In this document: positions 55,121 through 64,000 of the stretch, in pieces
How the letters are laid out: every line of letters starts with the position of its first letter
Numbering within the stretch: the first letter of the stretch is position 1
From: Cherax quadricarinatus
Lineage: Eukaryota; Arthropoda; Malacostraca; Decapoda; Parastacidae
DNA: 64,000 nucleotides
Assembly: GCF_038502225.1 (NCBI RefSeq)
Contig: NC_091300.1
Location: 45,732,080 to 45,796,079 of the forward strand
Reading direction: 5' to 3'
The notes under the pieces: generated by a model
What the model saw: the letters and a program-made list of their open reading frames with translations, nothing else
The model's database searches: none
What the model was told of the DNA's origin: nothing
Position numbers and translations under genes: made by a program

Positions 55121-55725
55121 AGTGGAATTCAGCCAAAAAGCACACTATGTAGATTTAACATAGGGTAATGCAATACAAATAATGTGACTTATTTTTATGT
55201 TCTGGGGAGCATTACACGCTGAAACAGTTGAAATATCATATATATTCTTTGTATAGTGTTAGAAGACCAAATCAGTGAAAAAATAGAATAAAAAACAATT
55301 ATTTGCACCTATTTATACTATATATTCCAAATGAAGCCATGTTGGACTATGAAATTCCCAATGTCTGAAGTACTAAAACACCTTCGCAACCAATAGCCTA
55401 AGAAACCACTGAAAAACAATCATATTTTGGCATCAATAAATTGTAAAATATAAATATCGCTGATGCATTTACACCAATGTTACTGATGAGTAATAATTTT
55501 ATTTCGTCAATGTCACCATACCATATAATCTTAACTCTCACAAAATTCCATTCGTTTAAGCCTCATTCAATTTATAAGAATGTACTCTTCTGTAAAATAA
55601 AAAAAATTTCTCAAAATCTTACAACACACAGGAAATTTAATTTTTGCATATGCCACAGTTAAAGGGTTAAAACTCACCCATCTTTGATGGGGAGCTGATA
55701 GACAAACCCTTCTGCACCTTTATTA
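55121..55725. other. AT-rich DNA with a possible old TTAA element end
   Basis: No gene seen. The sequence ends GCCACAGTTAAAGGGTTAAA (55652-55671), which looks like a decayed TTAA-type terminus; the partner end was not identified. Confidence 0.45.
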
Positions 55726-58700
55726 ATCCTTTCACTGTTCACACCCATGAAATTAATATTGCTCTGTGTCCACATTTCTTTTTTAATATTTTCTCTCTTG
55801 AAATGTTAGAGAACCATTTTCTGAAGGTAATGACACCAAATCACAAAATCATGAAATTTGATGGAAAACTTCAGGAATTATGCAGGTGTAAAGCAAGAGG
55901 TTTGGGCACAATTTATGCATCTGCAATTTTTACCGACTAAGTCCTATATTCCTGGAGTTTACCTGGAGAGAGTTCCGGGGGTCAACGCCCCCGCGGCCCG
56001 GTCTGTGACCAGGCCTCCTGGTGGATCAGAGCCTGATCAACCAGGCTGTTACTGCTGGCTGCACACAAACCAACGTACGAGCCACAGCCCGGCTGGTCAG
56101 GTACCGACTTTAGGTGCTTGTCCAGTGCCAGCTTGAAGACTGCCAGGGGTCTGTTGGTAATACCCCTTATGTATGCTGGGAGGCAGTTGAACAGTCTCGG
56201 GCCCCTGACACTTATTGTATGGTCTCTTAACGTGCTAGTGACACCCCTGCTTTTCATTGGGGGGATGTTGCATCGTCTGCCAAGTCTTTTGCTTTCGTAG
56301 TGAGTGATTTTCGTGTGCAAGTTCGGTACTAATCCCTCTAGGATTTCCCAGGTGTATATGATCATGTATCTCTCCCGCCTGCGTTCCAGGGAATACAGGT
56401 TCAGGAACCTCAAGCGCTCCCAGTAATTGAGGTGTTTTATCTCCGTTATGTGTGCCGTGAAGGTTCTCTGTACATTTTCTAGGTCAGCAATTTCACCTGC
56501 CTTGAAAGGTGCTGTTAGTGTGCAGCAATATTCCAGCCTAGATAGAACAAGTGACCTAAAGAGTGTCATCATGGGTTTGGTCTCCCTAGTTTTGAAGGTT
56601 CTCATTATCCATCCTGTCATTTTTCTAGCAGATGCGATTGATACAATGTTATGGTCCTTGAAGGTGAGATCCTCCGACATGATCACTCCCAGGTCTTTGA
56701 TGTTGGTGTTTCGCTCTATTTTGTGGCCAGAATTTGTTTTGTACTCTGATGAAGATTTAATTTCCTCGTGTTTACCATATCTGAGTAATTGAAATTTCTC
56801 ATCGTTGAACTTCATATTGTTTTCTGCAGCCCACTGAAAGATTTGGTTGATGTCCGCCTGGAGCATTGCAGTGTCTGCAATGGAAGACACTGTCATGCAG
56901 ATTCGGGTGTCATCTGCAAAGGATATGAGGATGAGGAACAAGATGGGAGCAAGTACTGTGCCTTGTGGAACAGAGCTTTTCACCGTAGCTGCCTCGGACT
57001 TTACTCTGTTGACGACTACTTTCTGTGTTCTGTTAGTGAGTAAATTTTAGATCCATCGACCGACTTTTCCTGTTATTCCTTTAGCACGCATTTTGTGCGC
57101 TATTACGCCATGGTCACACTTGTCGAAGGCTTTTGCAAAGTCTGTATATATTACATCTGCATTCTTTTTGTCTTCTAGTGCATCTAGGACCTTGTCGTAG
57201 TGATCCAATAGTTGAGATAGACAGGAGCGACCTGTTCTAAACCCATGTTGCCCTGGGTTGTGTAACTGATGGGTTTCTAGATGGGTGGTGATCTTGCTTC
57301 TTAGGACCCTTTCAAAGATTTTTATGATATGGGATGTTAGTGCTATCGGTCTGTAGTTCTTCGCTGTTGCTTTACTGCCCCCTTTGTGGAGTGGGGCTAT
57401 GTCTGTTGTTTTTAGTAGCTGTGGGACAACCCCCGTGTCCATGCTCACTCTCCATAGGATGGAAAAGGCTCGTGATAGGGGCTTCTTGCAGTTCTTGATG
57501 AACACGGAGTTCCATGAGTCTGGCCCTGGGGCAGAGTGCATGGGCATGTCATTTATCACCTGTTCGAAGTCATTTGGCGTCAGGATAACATCGGATAGGC
57601 TTGTGTTAACCAAATTCTGTGGCTCTCTCATAAAAAATTTATTTTGATCTTCGACTCTCAGTCTGGTTAGCGGCTTGCTATAAACTGAGTCATATTGGGA
57701 CTTGAGTAGCTCACTCATTTCCTTGCTGTCATCTGTGTAGGACCCATCTTGTTTAAGTAGGGGCCCAATACTGGACGTTGTTCTCGACTTTGATTTGGCA
57801 TAGGAGAAGAAATACTTTGGGTTTCTTTCGATTTCATTTATGGCTTTTAATTCTTCCCGCGATTCCTGACTCCTATAAGATTATTTTAGCTTAAGTTCGA
57901 TGCTTGCTATTTCTCTGACCAGTGTCTCCCTACGCATTTCAGATACATGTATATTGACCTCTTTTAGCCGCTCTGTTATTCTTTTCCGTCGCCTGTAAAG
58001 GGAGCGCCTGTCTCTTTCTATTTTACATCTACTCCTCCTTTTTCTAAGAGGAATAAACCTTGTGCATACATCAAGTGCCACCAAGTTAATCTGTTCTAGG
58101 CATAAGTTGGGGTCTGTGTTGCTTAGTATATCTTCACAGCTTATATCGGTTAGGACTTGGTTTACTTGGTCCCACTTTATGTTTTTGTTATTGAAGTTGA
58201 ATTTGGTGAATGCTCCCTCGTGACTAATCTCATTATGTCGGTCTGGGGCTCCACGCATACATGTCTGAACCTCAATTATGTTGTGATCTGAGTATATTGT
58301 TTTTGATATGGTGACATTTCTTATCAGATCATCATTGTTAGTGAAGATGAGGTCTAGTGTATTCTCCAGTCTAGTAGGCTCTATTATTTGCTGGTTTAAA
58401 TTGAATTTTGTGCAGAGATTTAAAAGCTCGTGTGAGTGTGAGTTTTCATCAGAGTACATGTACAAGTCAATTCCACTGCTCCACTTGAAAAAATTCTTAG
58501 CTATTTCACCAGTATGCATTGTTTTATCAACCGAGCCCCATTCAACTACCCTATTAAATGCACAAGTCAGTAATTTGGCTAATTTTACACAAATTTTACA
58601 AAATTCCAGTTTAAAAACAGAATGCAAAATATACAATGTAGACATTCCTGACACTAAAACAACATTTTCAATGTTCATTAATCATATCCCAAGACCTCTT

Positions 58701-59165
58701 CTCTATTACACTTGCCTTCCATTTTGCATAATTACACAAAAATGTAAGATTTACTCTTATTTGCTGGATATTGAAATATAACCATGAATGATTGGTCATA
58801 GTTTATGGTGTCCCAATAATTGAATCAGACCTATTAAAAATCCATTAAACAAACTGGAGAATGTTGGGAAGCTTTACCCATCCTCAAGAAAATTGGCAAA
58901 AATTGAATACTTCCACTACTTTGAGCCCAATTTCAAGCTGCTTCTGAAGCCAACCAAAATCATATCTATTTTAGTAGTAAGTTTGCTATTCTATGCAACA
59001 ATACCAAGAAACAGCCAATAAAACCATAAAAACCATCCTAGTAAGCACCTCAAATTCACTATTTTACACTAAACACATAATCAGTTTTGCTTTTCCCCAT
59101 CATGGAATTTTAGGAGGCAAGATTTTTCTTATATTGCGCACACTCGCCACACAGACCCAATCTTT
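55726..59165 (-). mobile_element. Decayed TTAA MITE, split by an L-E LINE
   Basis: The left part (55726-55945) begins TTAATCCTTTCACTGTTCAC and has ATGACACCAAATCACAAAAT and TTTGATGGAAAACTTCAGGA, following the MITE 3' half. The right part (58560-59165) follows its 5' half (GGCTAATTTTACACAAATTT, TTCATTAATCATATCCCAAG, CACACTCGCCACACAGACCC). More diverged than types A and B; some body is missing at the junction. Confidence 0.7.
55947..58557 (-). pseudogene. L-E LINE (Jockey/CR1-type), 5'-truncated, three coding blocks
   Basis: Minus strand. The first block (58540-57881) is the end of the AP endonuclease: TLDLIFTNNDDLI and IYSDHNIIEV (S-D-H), then a basic linker (RDRRSLYRRRKRITERLKEV). The second (57718-57047) is RT fingers/palm: HSAPGPDSWNSVFIKNC, KNYRPIALTSHIIKIFERVL, GQHGFRTGRSCLSQLL, VIYTDFAKAFDKCDH. 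The third (56983-55982) is SSVPQGTVLAPILFLILI joined to SFADDTRICM with the usual spacer missing, then the thumb (NIKDLGVIMSEDLTFKDH, PTRLGRR-like KRLGRRCNIPP, VRGPRLFNCLPAYIR). Stops separate the blocks. The 3' end is at TTCCTGGAGTTTACCTGGAG (reverse). Nested in a decayed MITE. Confidence 0.9.
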
Positions 59166-59167
59166 AA

Positions 59168-59393
59168 ATAACCCTTTCAGGGTTTCGGACGTACTAGCAC
59201 GGCTTAAGCACCAGGGTTTTTGACATACAAGTACGCCTAAATTCTAGCGCAATCAAATCTAGTGAGAGAAAGCTGGTAGGTCTACGTATGAAAGAATGTG
59301 TCTATGTGGTCAGTGTGCGCAGTATAAAAAAAAAAACCTGCAGCAAACAGTGCGTAATGAGAAAAAAAAAAAAACTTTGACAGTGTTTTGGGT
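59168..59393 (+). mobile_element. TTAA MITE type A, 5' part
   Basis: AACCCTTTCAGGGTTTCGGA, a decayed palindrome (CGTACTAGCACG), then GAGAGAAAGCTGGTAGGTCT up to TGACAGTGTTTTGGG. It stops at TTAA (59394), where another MITE begins in the opposite direction. Confidence 0.85.
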
Positions 59394-59570
59394 TTAACCC
59401 TTTCATGGTTGAGAGGCCATCTCCTAAACTTGTTCTCAGGGTCGAAAATTTTTGGGGAAAAAAAAGATTATTTTTTTTATGAAATGATAGAGAATCTTTT
59501 CCCGATCATAATGACACCAAAAGTATGAAATTTGATGGAAAACTTACGGAATTATGCTCTCGCGAAGTTA

Positions 59571-59880
59571 TGTAGACAGCCTGTACTGTCTGCACAGACA
59601 GCCCATGCTGTCTGCCAGCTTAGTTCATATTTCGCGCTATGCTGGTGCTGCCACCTAGGCCTTGCCACTTCAGTATGCCCAGACTTGCCTCGCTCTCACT
59701 CACACAGCGGCCTGGCATCAAGTCACAAGTACTCCCAGCTCTCTCTCGTGGGCATGGCCCTCCCGGGCCATGGGCACAACACAAGCCTGTGTACCCACCA
59801 CTACTTATCAATAAAGTAAGAAGCCTCCGAAGACGTATCATTCACACCCCGCTTACAGCCTACCAAATAAACATCGTTAT
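59571..59880. repeat. Left LTR, 310 bp
   Basis: Begins TGTAGACAGCCTGTACTGTC, contains a CTGTCTGCACAGACAG palindrome (59587-59602), GGCCCTCCCGGGCCATGGGC and CAATAAAG (59810), which could serve as a polyadenylation signal. Orientation plus is implied by the primer-site position. Confidence 0.92.
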
Positions 59881-59883
59881 AAA

Positions 59884-59895
59884 TGGTGACAGCGG
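59884..59895 (+). other. Candidate primer-binding site
   Basis: TGGTGACAGCGG lies three bases after the left LTR. A TGG start is expected for pairing to a tRNA CCA end. The tRNA was not identified. Confidence 0.55.
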
Positions 59896-60570
59896 TGCTT
59901 GCAGCAGTTGTGTTTGCCTGGAGAGAGGGAGGAAGAGGTATGAAGTCATCTTCACTTCATCACCCTACACAAGAAGCATCCGTCTCTCAACGAGTTATCC
60001 TGATGTCGTGTCTGCACTTTTGAGCATCCAGACACAGGTACTAGCAGGATCCAGCCGAAATTTGCCGAATTTCTTCGAGAATTGTACGTGGCGTCCCAGT
60101 GACTCCACGCTACAGTGTCCCACACTGTTTCTCAAGTCACGTGTTCAGCGTCACTTGTATGTTGCTGTTGTTGTTCAGCTCAGCACAGCCGTTTCAGCAA
60201 GCCAGAGGTGAGTTTTGTGGTGATTTCTGCGTCCAGTGTGAGCTCTACGTATTTGTGGGTGGGGGAGGAGAGGAGAGGAAGTGGCTGTTCCTCACCTTGC
60301 CCATGCTCGCCCTACTCACGCTCACCCTTCTACCATACACCACTCACCACTGCCCACTCCCTCTGCTGTGTTTTCTGCTGTTTTTCGTGTGAATTCTTTG
60401 CCAGTGCTGTGTATCCGAGTGCTCAAGGCCACTCGAAGCTGCGTGGATCAGCATGCCACGTAGATCACGACACCACGTTGAGTGTGGCCGATGTCACGTA
60501 GACCTACAAAGCCACGTGAGTTACCAGATGTCCCAAGGCCACATGCTGTGGTCTGCTGCCCGCATCACAT

Positions 60571-60805
60571 TGATGTCACCCACGATGCTGCCCGACTTCA
60601 TGACGTCACGATGTCTGCCTGACATCACCTCGAGATGTCTGCCTGACATCACCTCGAGATGTCTGCCTGACGTCACCTCGAGATGTCTGCCTGACGTCAC
60701 CTCGAGATGTCTGCTGACGTCACCTCGAGATGTCTGCTGACGTCACCTCGAGATGTCTGCTGATGTCACCTCGCGACATCACGCCTGACATCACATGATG
60801 TCAAC
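60571..60805. promoter_or_regulatory. 22-24-bp tandem array rich in CRE sites (TGACGTCA)
   Basis: Tandem units of about GATGTCTGCCTGACGTCACC + TCGA. Exact TGACGTCA at 60601, 60668, 60692, 60715 and 60738; one-mismatch forms (TGACATCA, TGATGTCA) at about six more places. The palindrome is the classic CREB/ATF site. Its role here is inferred. Confidence 0.75.
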
Positions 60806-61932
60806 ATCGAGTGTTTCTAGTAATTATTTCAGTATTGTCGAGAAGATTGAGAGAAGATATATGTCATGTGTTAATTAATTCCTCTCAGTCAGTGTTCTCA
60901 CATTTTAGTATGTCTTAGTCAGTTTTATGCGCAGAAAAGCATCATTTGCTAGTTAAGCCATGTTGTACCGTATGTACAGCGGTGTGTTTGTAAGTTTTCC
61001 GTGTGTCCAGTGAGGTCTGTGGTCAGACCCTTGAGTTGCACCACTGTGCTAAGTCACCCGCGTGACCAGTGTTTGACAGCTGATTACTCAGCCCTGAGCG
61101 TATGAGCCCCCTTGTACAGAAAGCTTTTATGCTCGTCGCTCGTGATGTTCTGTAGAATCGTACCTGCTACGATTCCCATCAAGATTTGTTTCACTTCACC
61201 TCCAGACCGTCAGAGTGCAGTTATATATAGAGAAACAAGTCTGGGGACGCTTAGGCTAACCTCTGCTATAACTCCAACTGTCGAGAGATGATACTCGTCA
61301 AGCCGCAGCCAGCCCTGTCGGCAGGCGCTGTGTCAGCCTCGTGTCACAAGCTTCAGTGAGCAGCCTGCACAAAGAAGATGTCATTTTGACTGCTAGCTCG
61401 CTCACTGCAGTCTGGTGTATGATGTTACGACTCCCAGATGTTTCGCCCAGTCGTCTCTGCCACGACTCGCTCCACAACTCGCTCCACGCTCGCCGGCAGT
61501 GACAGCCCAGCGACAGTACCAGTCGAGAAGTGTCCTCCTGAGTCGCTTGCCAGAAGTCCTGCCCAGTTGCCGAGTTTTGTCGACGCCTCACTCGAGTTCA
61601 CCAGCATGTCGTGCCCCAGGTTGAGTGAAAACCTGCAGCAACTCTGTTACGTCACAGCTCAGCCGCAGCGATGTCTCCCGTGTTGCAGTATCTGTCCAGA
61701 CGCAGGAAGGCGTGCAGTGATGCCCATCGACGCTCACTGCCTATGACCACGATGTTTAGCACACCCCACATGTTTTTTTCTTCCCTCCCTGTAGGAAGTT
61801 TTTTTTCCATGTCCATATGTATATGTTTTTATTTTGTGTTCTGTGCCCTGTTCCTACGAGAGAGAGAGACCGAGTTTCTTTTACTACCAGTATTGTCGCG
61901 TCGGGACGACGCGCGGTAGGTGGCCGAGCGTA

Positions 61933-62242
61933 TGTAGACAGCCTGTACTGTCTGCACAGACAGCCCATGCTGTCTGCCCGCTTAGTTCATATTTCGCGCT
62001 ATGCTGGTGCTGCCACCTAGGCCTTGCCACTTCAGTATGCCCAGACTTGCCTCGCTCTCACTCACACAGCGGCCTGGCATTAAGTCACAAGTACTCCCAG
62101 CTCTCTCTCGTGGGCATGGCCCTCCCGGGCCATGGGCACAACACAAGCCTGTGTACCCACCACTACTTATCAATAAAGTAAGAAGCCTCCGAAGACGTAT
62201 CATTCACACCCCGCTACCATCCTACCAAACAAGCCCGTTATA
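61933..62242. repeat. Right LTR, 310 bp
   Basis: Same as the left LTR with single-base differences (TGCCCGC for TGCCAGC, GCATTAAG for GCATCAAG) and small indels in the last 30 bases. The upstream sequence is GAGAGAGAGACC further in, but no classical polypurine tract directly abuts it. Confidence 0.92.
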
Positions 62243-62696
62243 GTTAGCGGTCCAGCCGATGTTTGCAGATTGGCGATTCCGCCCACTTGAGCCCTATTTT
62301 TGGCCAATTCCTGTGTACTAGTTGACAAAAATCATAACTATTTTGCTAAAACTCCATTTTTTCTATCGAACGAGTACAAGAAACCACCCATTTACCAATT
62401 TCAACTATCCAATAAAGTGGTTAGAAATTGGCAGTTTTGCTAATTTCACACAAATTTCTGAAGATGCCAATTTCCAAATAGGGTCCAGAATAAACAAGAA
62501 AGACATTCCTGGCACTAAAATAACAAGTTCACTGTTCGTTAGTCAGGTCCCCAGGCCCCTCTTATATTTCTTTTGCTTTCCACTTTGAATTTTTATTCTT
62601 ACAAAAAAATAGAAGATTTACTGTTACGCAGGCTGCTGCATTAGTGTAGAAATGGTATAAATAATATCATCGCACTTGTGAAAGAATATTAGACTC

Positions 62697-63057
62697 ATTA
62701 TGCTAATATCAACACTACAGCTTATTTGCCTATCACAATTGATCTAATATGGCACAATAAACAATATAAATAACATAAAACATGTTAAATACTCCAGGAT
62801 AAATAATATTTGGCATAACACCAAGCAGTTCGACAGAGGTATGAAGAGGATATATGGTATACAAATACCATTCTCCTATCCCTGTCTTGGGGCTTATATT
62901 AGAGAAAACGGAGCATAGCACAGGGCTAACTGTGATATACACTCGTACTGCACCATAAACCTGAAACAAAAAAGTTATTTACCTTATATAGATTATCACA
63001 CATAGCAGCATATGTGTAGAGAACCTAGGATAACCCAAAAAAGTCAACGTGCCTTAT
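62697..63057. other. Unassigned DNA ending in a dispersed repeat
   Basis: 62697-62975 shows no recognisable gene or element. 62976-63057 (TTATATAGATTATCACACAT, GTGTAGAGAACCTAGGATAA) matches the repeat at 10970-11087. Confidence 0.55.
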
Positions 63058-63065
63058 TTTTAGTA

Positions 63066-64000
63066 CAGTGGACCCCCGGTTAACGATTTTAATCCGTGCA
63101 AGAGGGCTCATCGTTATGCGAAATAATCGTTATGCGAATGAATTTTCCCCATAAGAAATAATGGAAATCAAATTAATCCGTGCAAGACGCCCAAAAGTCT
63201 GAAAAAAAAATTTTTTTACCACATGAAATGTTAATTTTAATACACACAAACTGAAAAAGGCATGCACAATTAAATGACACTTACTTTTATTGAAGATCTG
63301 GTGATGATTGATGGGATGGGAGGAGGGGAGAGCATTATCTTCTTACTGTTTAGAAGGGGAATCCCCTTCCATTACGACTTGAGGTAGCAAGTCCTTTTCC
63401 GGGGTTACTTCCCTTCTTCTTTTAATGCCACTAGGACCAGCTTGAGAGTCACTGGACCTCTGTCGCACAACAAATCTGTCCATAGAGCTCTGTACCTCCC
63501 GTTCCTTTACGATTTGTCTAAAATGGGCCACAACATTGTCATTGAAATAGTCAACAGCACGGCTTGCAACAGCTGTGTCAGGGTGATTTTCATCTATAAA
63601 GGTTTGCAGTTCAACCCACTGTGCACACATTTCCTTAATCTTTGAAGTAGGCACAATGGATTCCACAACTGGCATAGGCTTCTCAGGGTTAGCCCCAAAC
63701 CCTTCAAAATCTTTCTTAATTTCCATACTAATTCTCACCCTTTTTACCACAGGGTTGGCACTAGAAGCTTTCTTGGGGCCCATGGTCACTTATTTTCCAG
63801 AAACAGCACCGAAAATACTGTAATAATACGAAATATTCCGAGTGTATGCTTGGATGTTACCGCGGAGGCTGGCTGGTAAACAATGGGACGGAGCGGCACA
63901 TGTGAGGCTGGCTGAGGGCACATTGGACGCGTCTCGGATGAAAATCGGTATGCGGGTTTTTAATCGGTATGCGCGGCAAAAATTTTGCGATAAAAGTAAT
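63066..64000 (-). mobile_element. T4: Tigger deletion derivative, runs off the right edge
   Basis: The left end CAGTGGACCCCCGGTTAACG has TA at 63064-63065; the other end lies beyond the window. The coding strand is minus. The UTRs resemble T1 (ATCAATCATCACCAGATCTT reversed near 63297). Confidence 0.9.
63343..63783 (-). CDS. Internally deleted Tigger transposase, in-frame, 146 aa
   Basis: ATG at 63783 (MGPKKASSANPVVKRVRI), preceded by an in-frame upstream ATG at 63789. After about 24 residues the frame jumps, still open, to DFEGFGANPEKPMPVVESIV, equivalent to about T1 residue 420. It then jumps again to PTSKIKEMCAQWVELQTFID, equivalent to about T1 residue 492, and ends EGDSPSKQ. The DNA-binding HTH domains and all DDE residues are lost, so it cannot be a transposase. 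The C-terminal region and the extreme N-terminus are kept without any stop. No function assigned; it may simply be a recent deletion product. Confidence 0.8.
   Translation of the reverse strand: MGPKKASSANPVVKRVRISMEIKKDFEGFGANPEKPMPVVESIVPTSKIKEMCAQWVELQTFIDENHPDTAVASRAVDYFNDNVVAHFRQIVKEREVQSSMDRFVVRQRSSDSQAGPSGIKRRREVTPEKDLLPQVVMEGDSPSKQ

Larger units (their letters stand above)
59571..62242. mobile_element. Non-autonomous LTR retrotransposon (LARD/TRIM-like), 2,672 bp
   Basis: Two direct repeats of 310 bp (59571-59880 and 61933-62242), at least ~95% identical, flanked by AGTTA on both sides (59566-59570, 62243-62247). Removing one element plus one AGTTA restores the MITE sequence. A candidate primer-binding site TGGTGACAGCGG (59884-59895) follows the left LTR. 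The 2,052-bp interior has no gag or pol motif in any frame. LTR ends are TGTAG...GTTAT. Probably Gypsy- or BEL-related by the 5-bp duplication, but this cannot be decided. Confidence 0.9.
59394..62696 (-). mobile_element. TTAA MITE type A, minus orientation, carrying an LTR element; right end missing
   Basis: Starts TTAACCCTTTCATGGTTGAG (the 3' end reversed), runs to 59570, is split by the LTR element, and resumes at 62243 (GTTAGCGGTCCAGCCGATG) through CACTGTTCGTTAGTCAGGTC. It is lost after AGACTCATTA near 62696, so the palindromic 5' end is absent. Confidence 0.85.

Noticed and set aside
59639..60211. 190-codon frame starting in the left LTR
   Set aside because: No gag or pol features; the same start recurs in the right LTR with a different continuation.

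Overview
The window is eukaryotic nuclear DNA, most likely from a decapod crustacean. The evidence is two spliced exons of a conserved animal gene (NSUN5), very long repeat-filled non-coding stretches, and several repeat families I recognise from decapod genomes (that recognition is from memory, not a search). No prokaryotic gene organisation, rRNA or tRNA gene, or CRISPR array is present.

Host gene. Two exons on the minus strand (31603-31712, then 62-184) join in phase and read as a continuous segment of an NSUN5-type rRNA m5C methyltransferase. The intron between them is about 31.4 kb and made almost entirely of transposons and tandem repeats. The upstream N-terminal exons were not found; they are either beyond the right edge or unrecognised in 31.7-64 kb.

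Left part (0.2-31 kb, inside the intron). A 1-kb purine-rich array is followed by serial LINE fragments. I name the LINE families L-A (CR1-like, ends in ...AGGTGAGTAC plus CA repeats), L-B (RTE-like, with endonuclease, RT and a C-terminal GRGRPRKGW block), L-C and L-D (Jockey/CR1-type). At 10.1-14.3 kb a pogo/Tigger-type element (X1) carrying an L-B LINE is inserted in an L-A LINE. At 15.2-20.7 kb an L-A LINE carries a TTAA (piggyBac-type) MITE, which carries a complete Tigger element with an uninterrupted 595-aa transposase. A deleted Tigger with a 20-bp tandem array (22.5-23.6 kb), LINE-in-LINE nesting (23.6-28.5 kb) and a 2.5-kb minisatellite of about 42-bp units (28.8-31.3 kb) follow.

Right part (31.7-64 kb). 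Piled insertions here include MITEs of three related TTAA families, a piggyBac element (37.0-40.1 kb) with a nearly complete but broken transposase, three X-family copies, a broken Tigger (44.1-46.5 kb), a full-length L-B LINE nested in an older L-B copy (46.6-53.9 kb), a minus-strand Jockey/CR1-type LINE (55.9-58.6 kb), a non-autonomous LTR retrotransposon (59.6-62.2 kb) and a Tigger deletion derivative running off the right edge.

Main biological signal. The piggyBac element and the three TTAA MITE families share both ends and a subterminal palindrome CGTA-NNNN-TACG, whose self-complementary centre (GATC, CTAG or TATA) differs by family. This looks like one lineage whose recognition site has diversified. 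The LTR element carries an array of consensus CRE sites (TGACGTCA). Coordinates of element ends are exact where target duplications are visible and approximate elsewhere.
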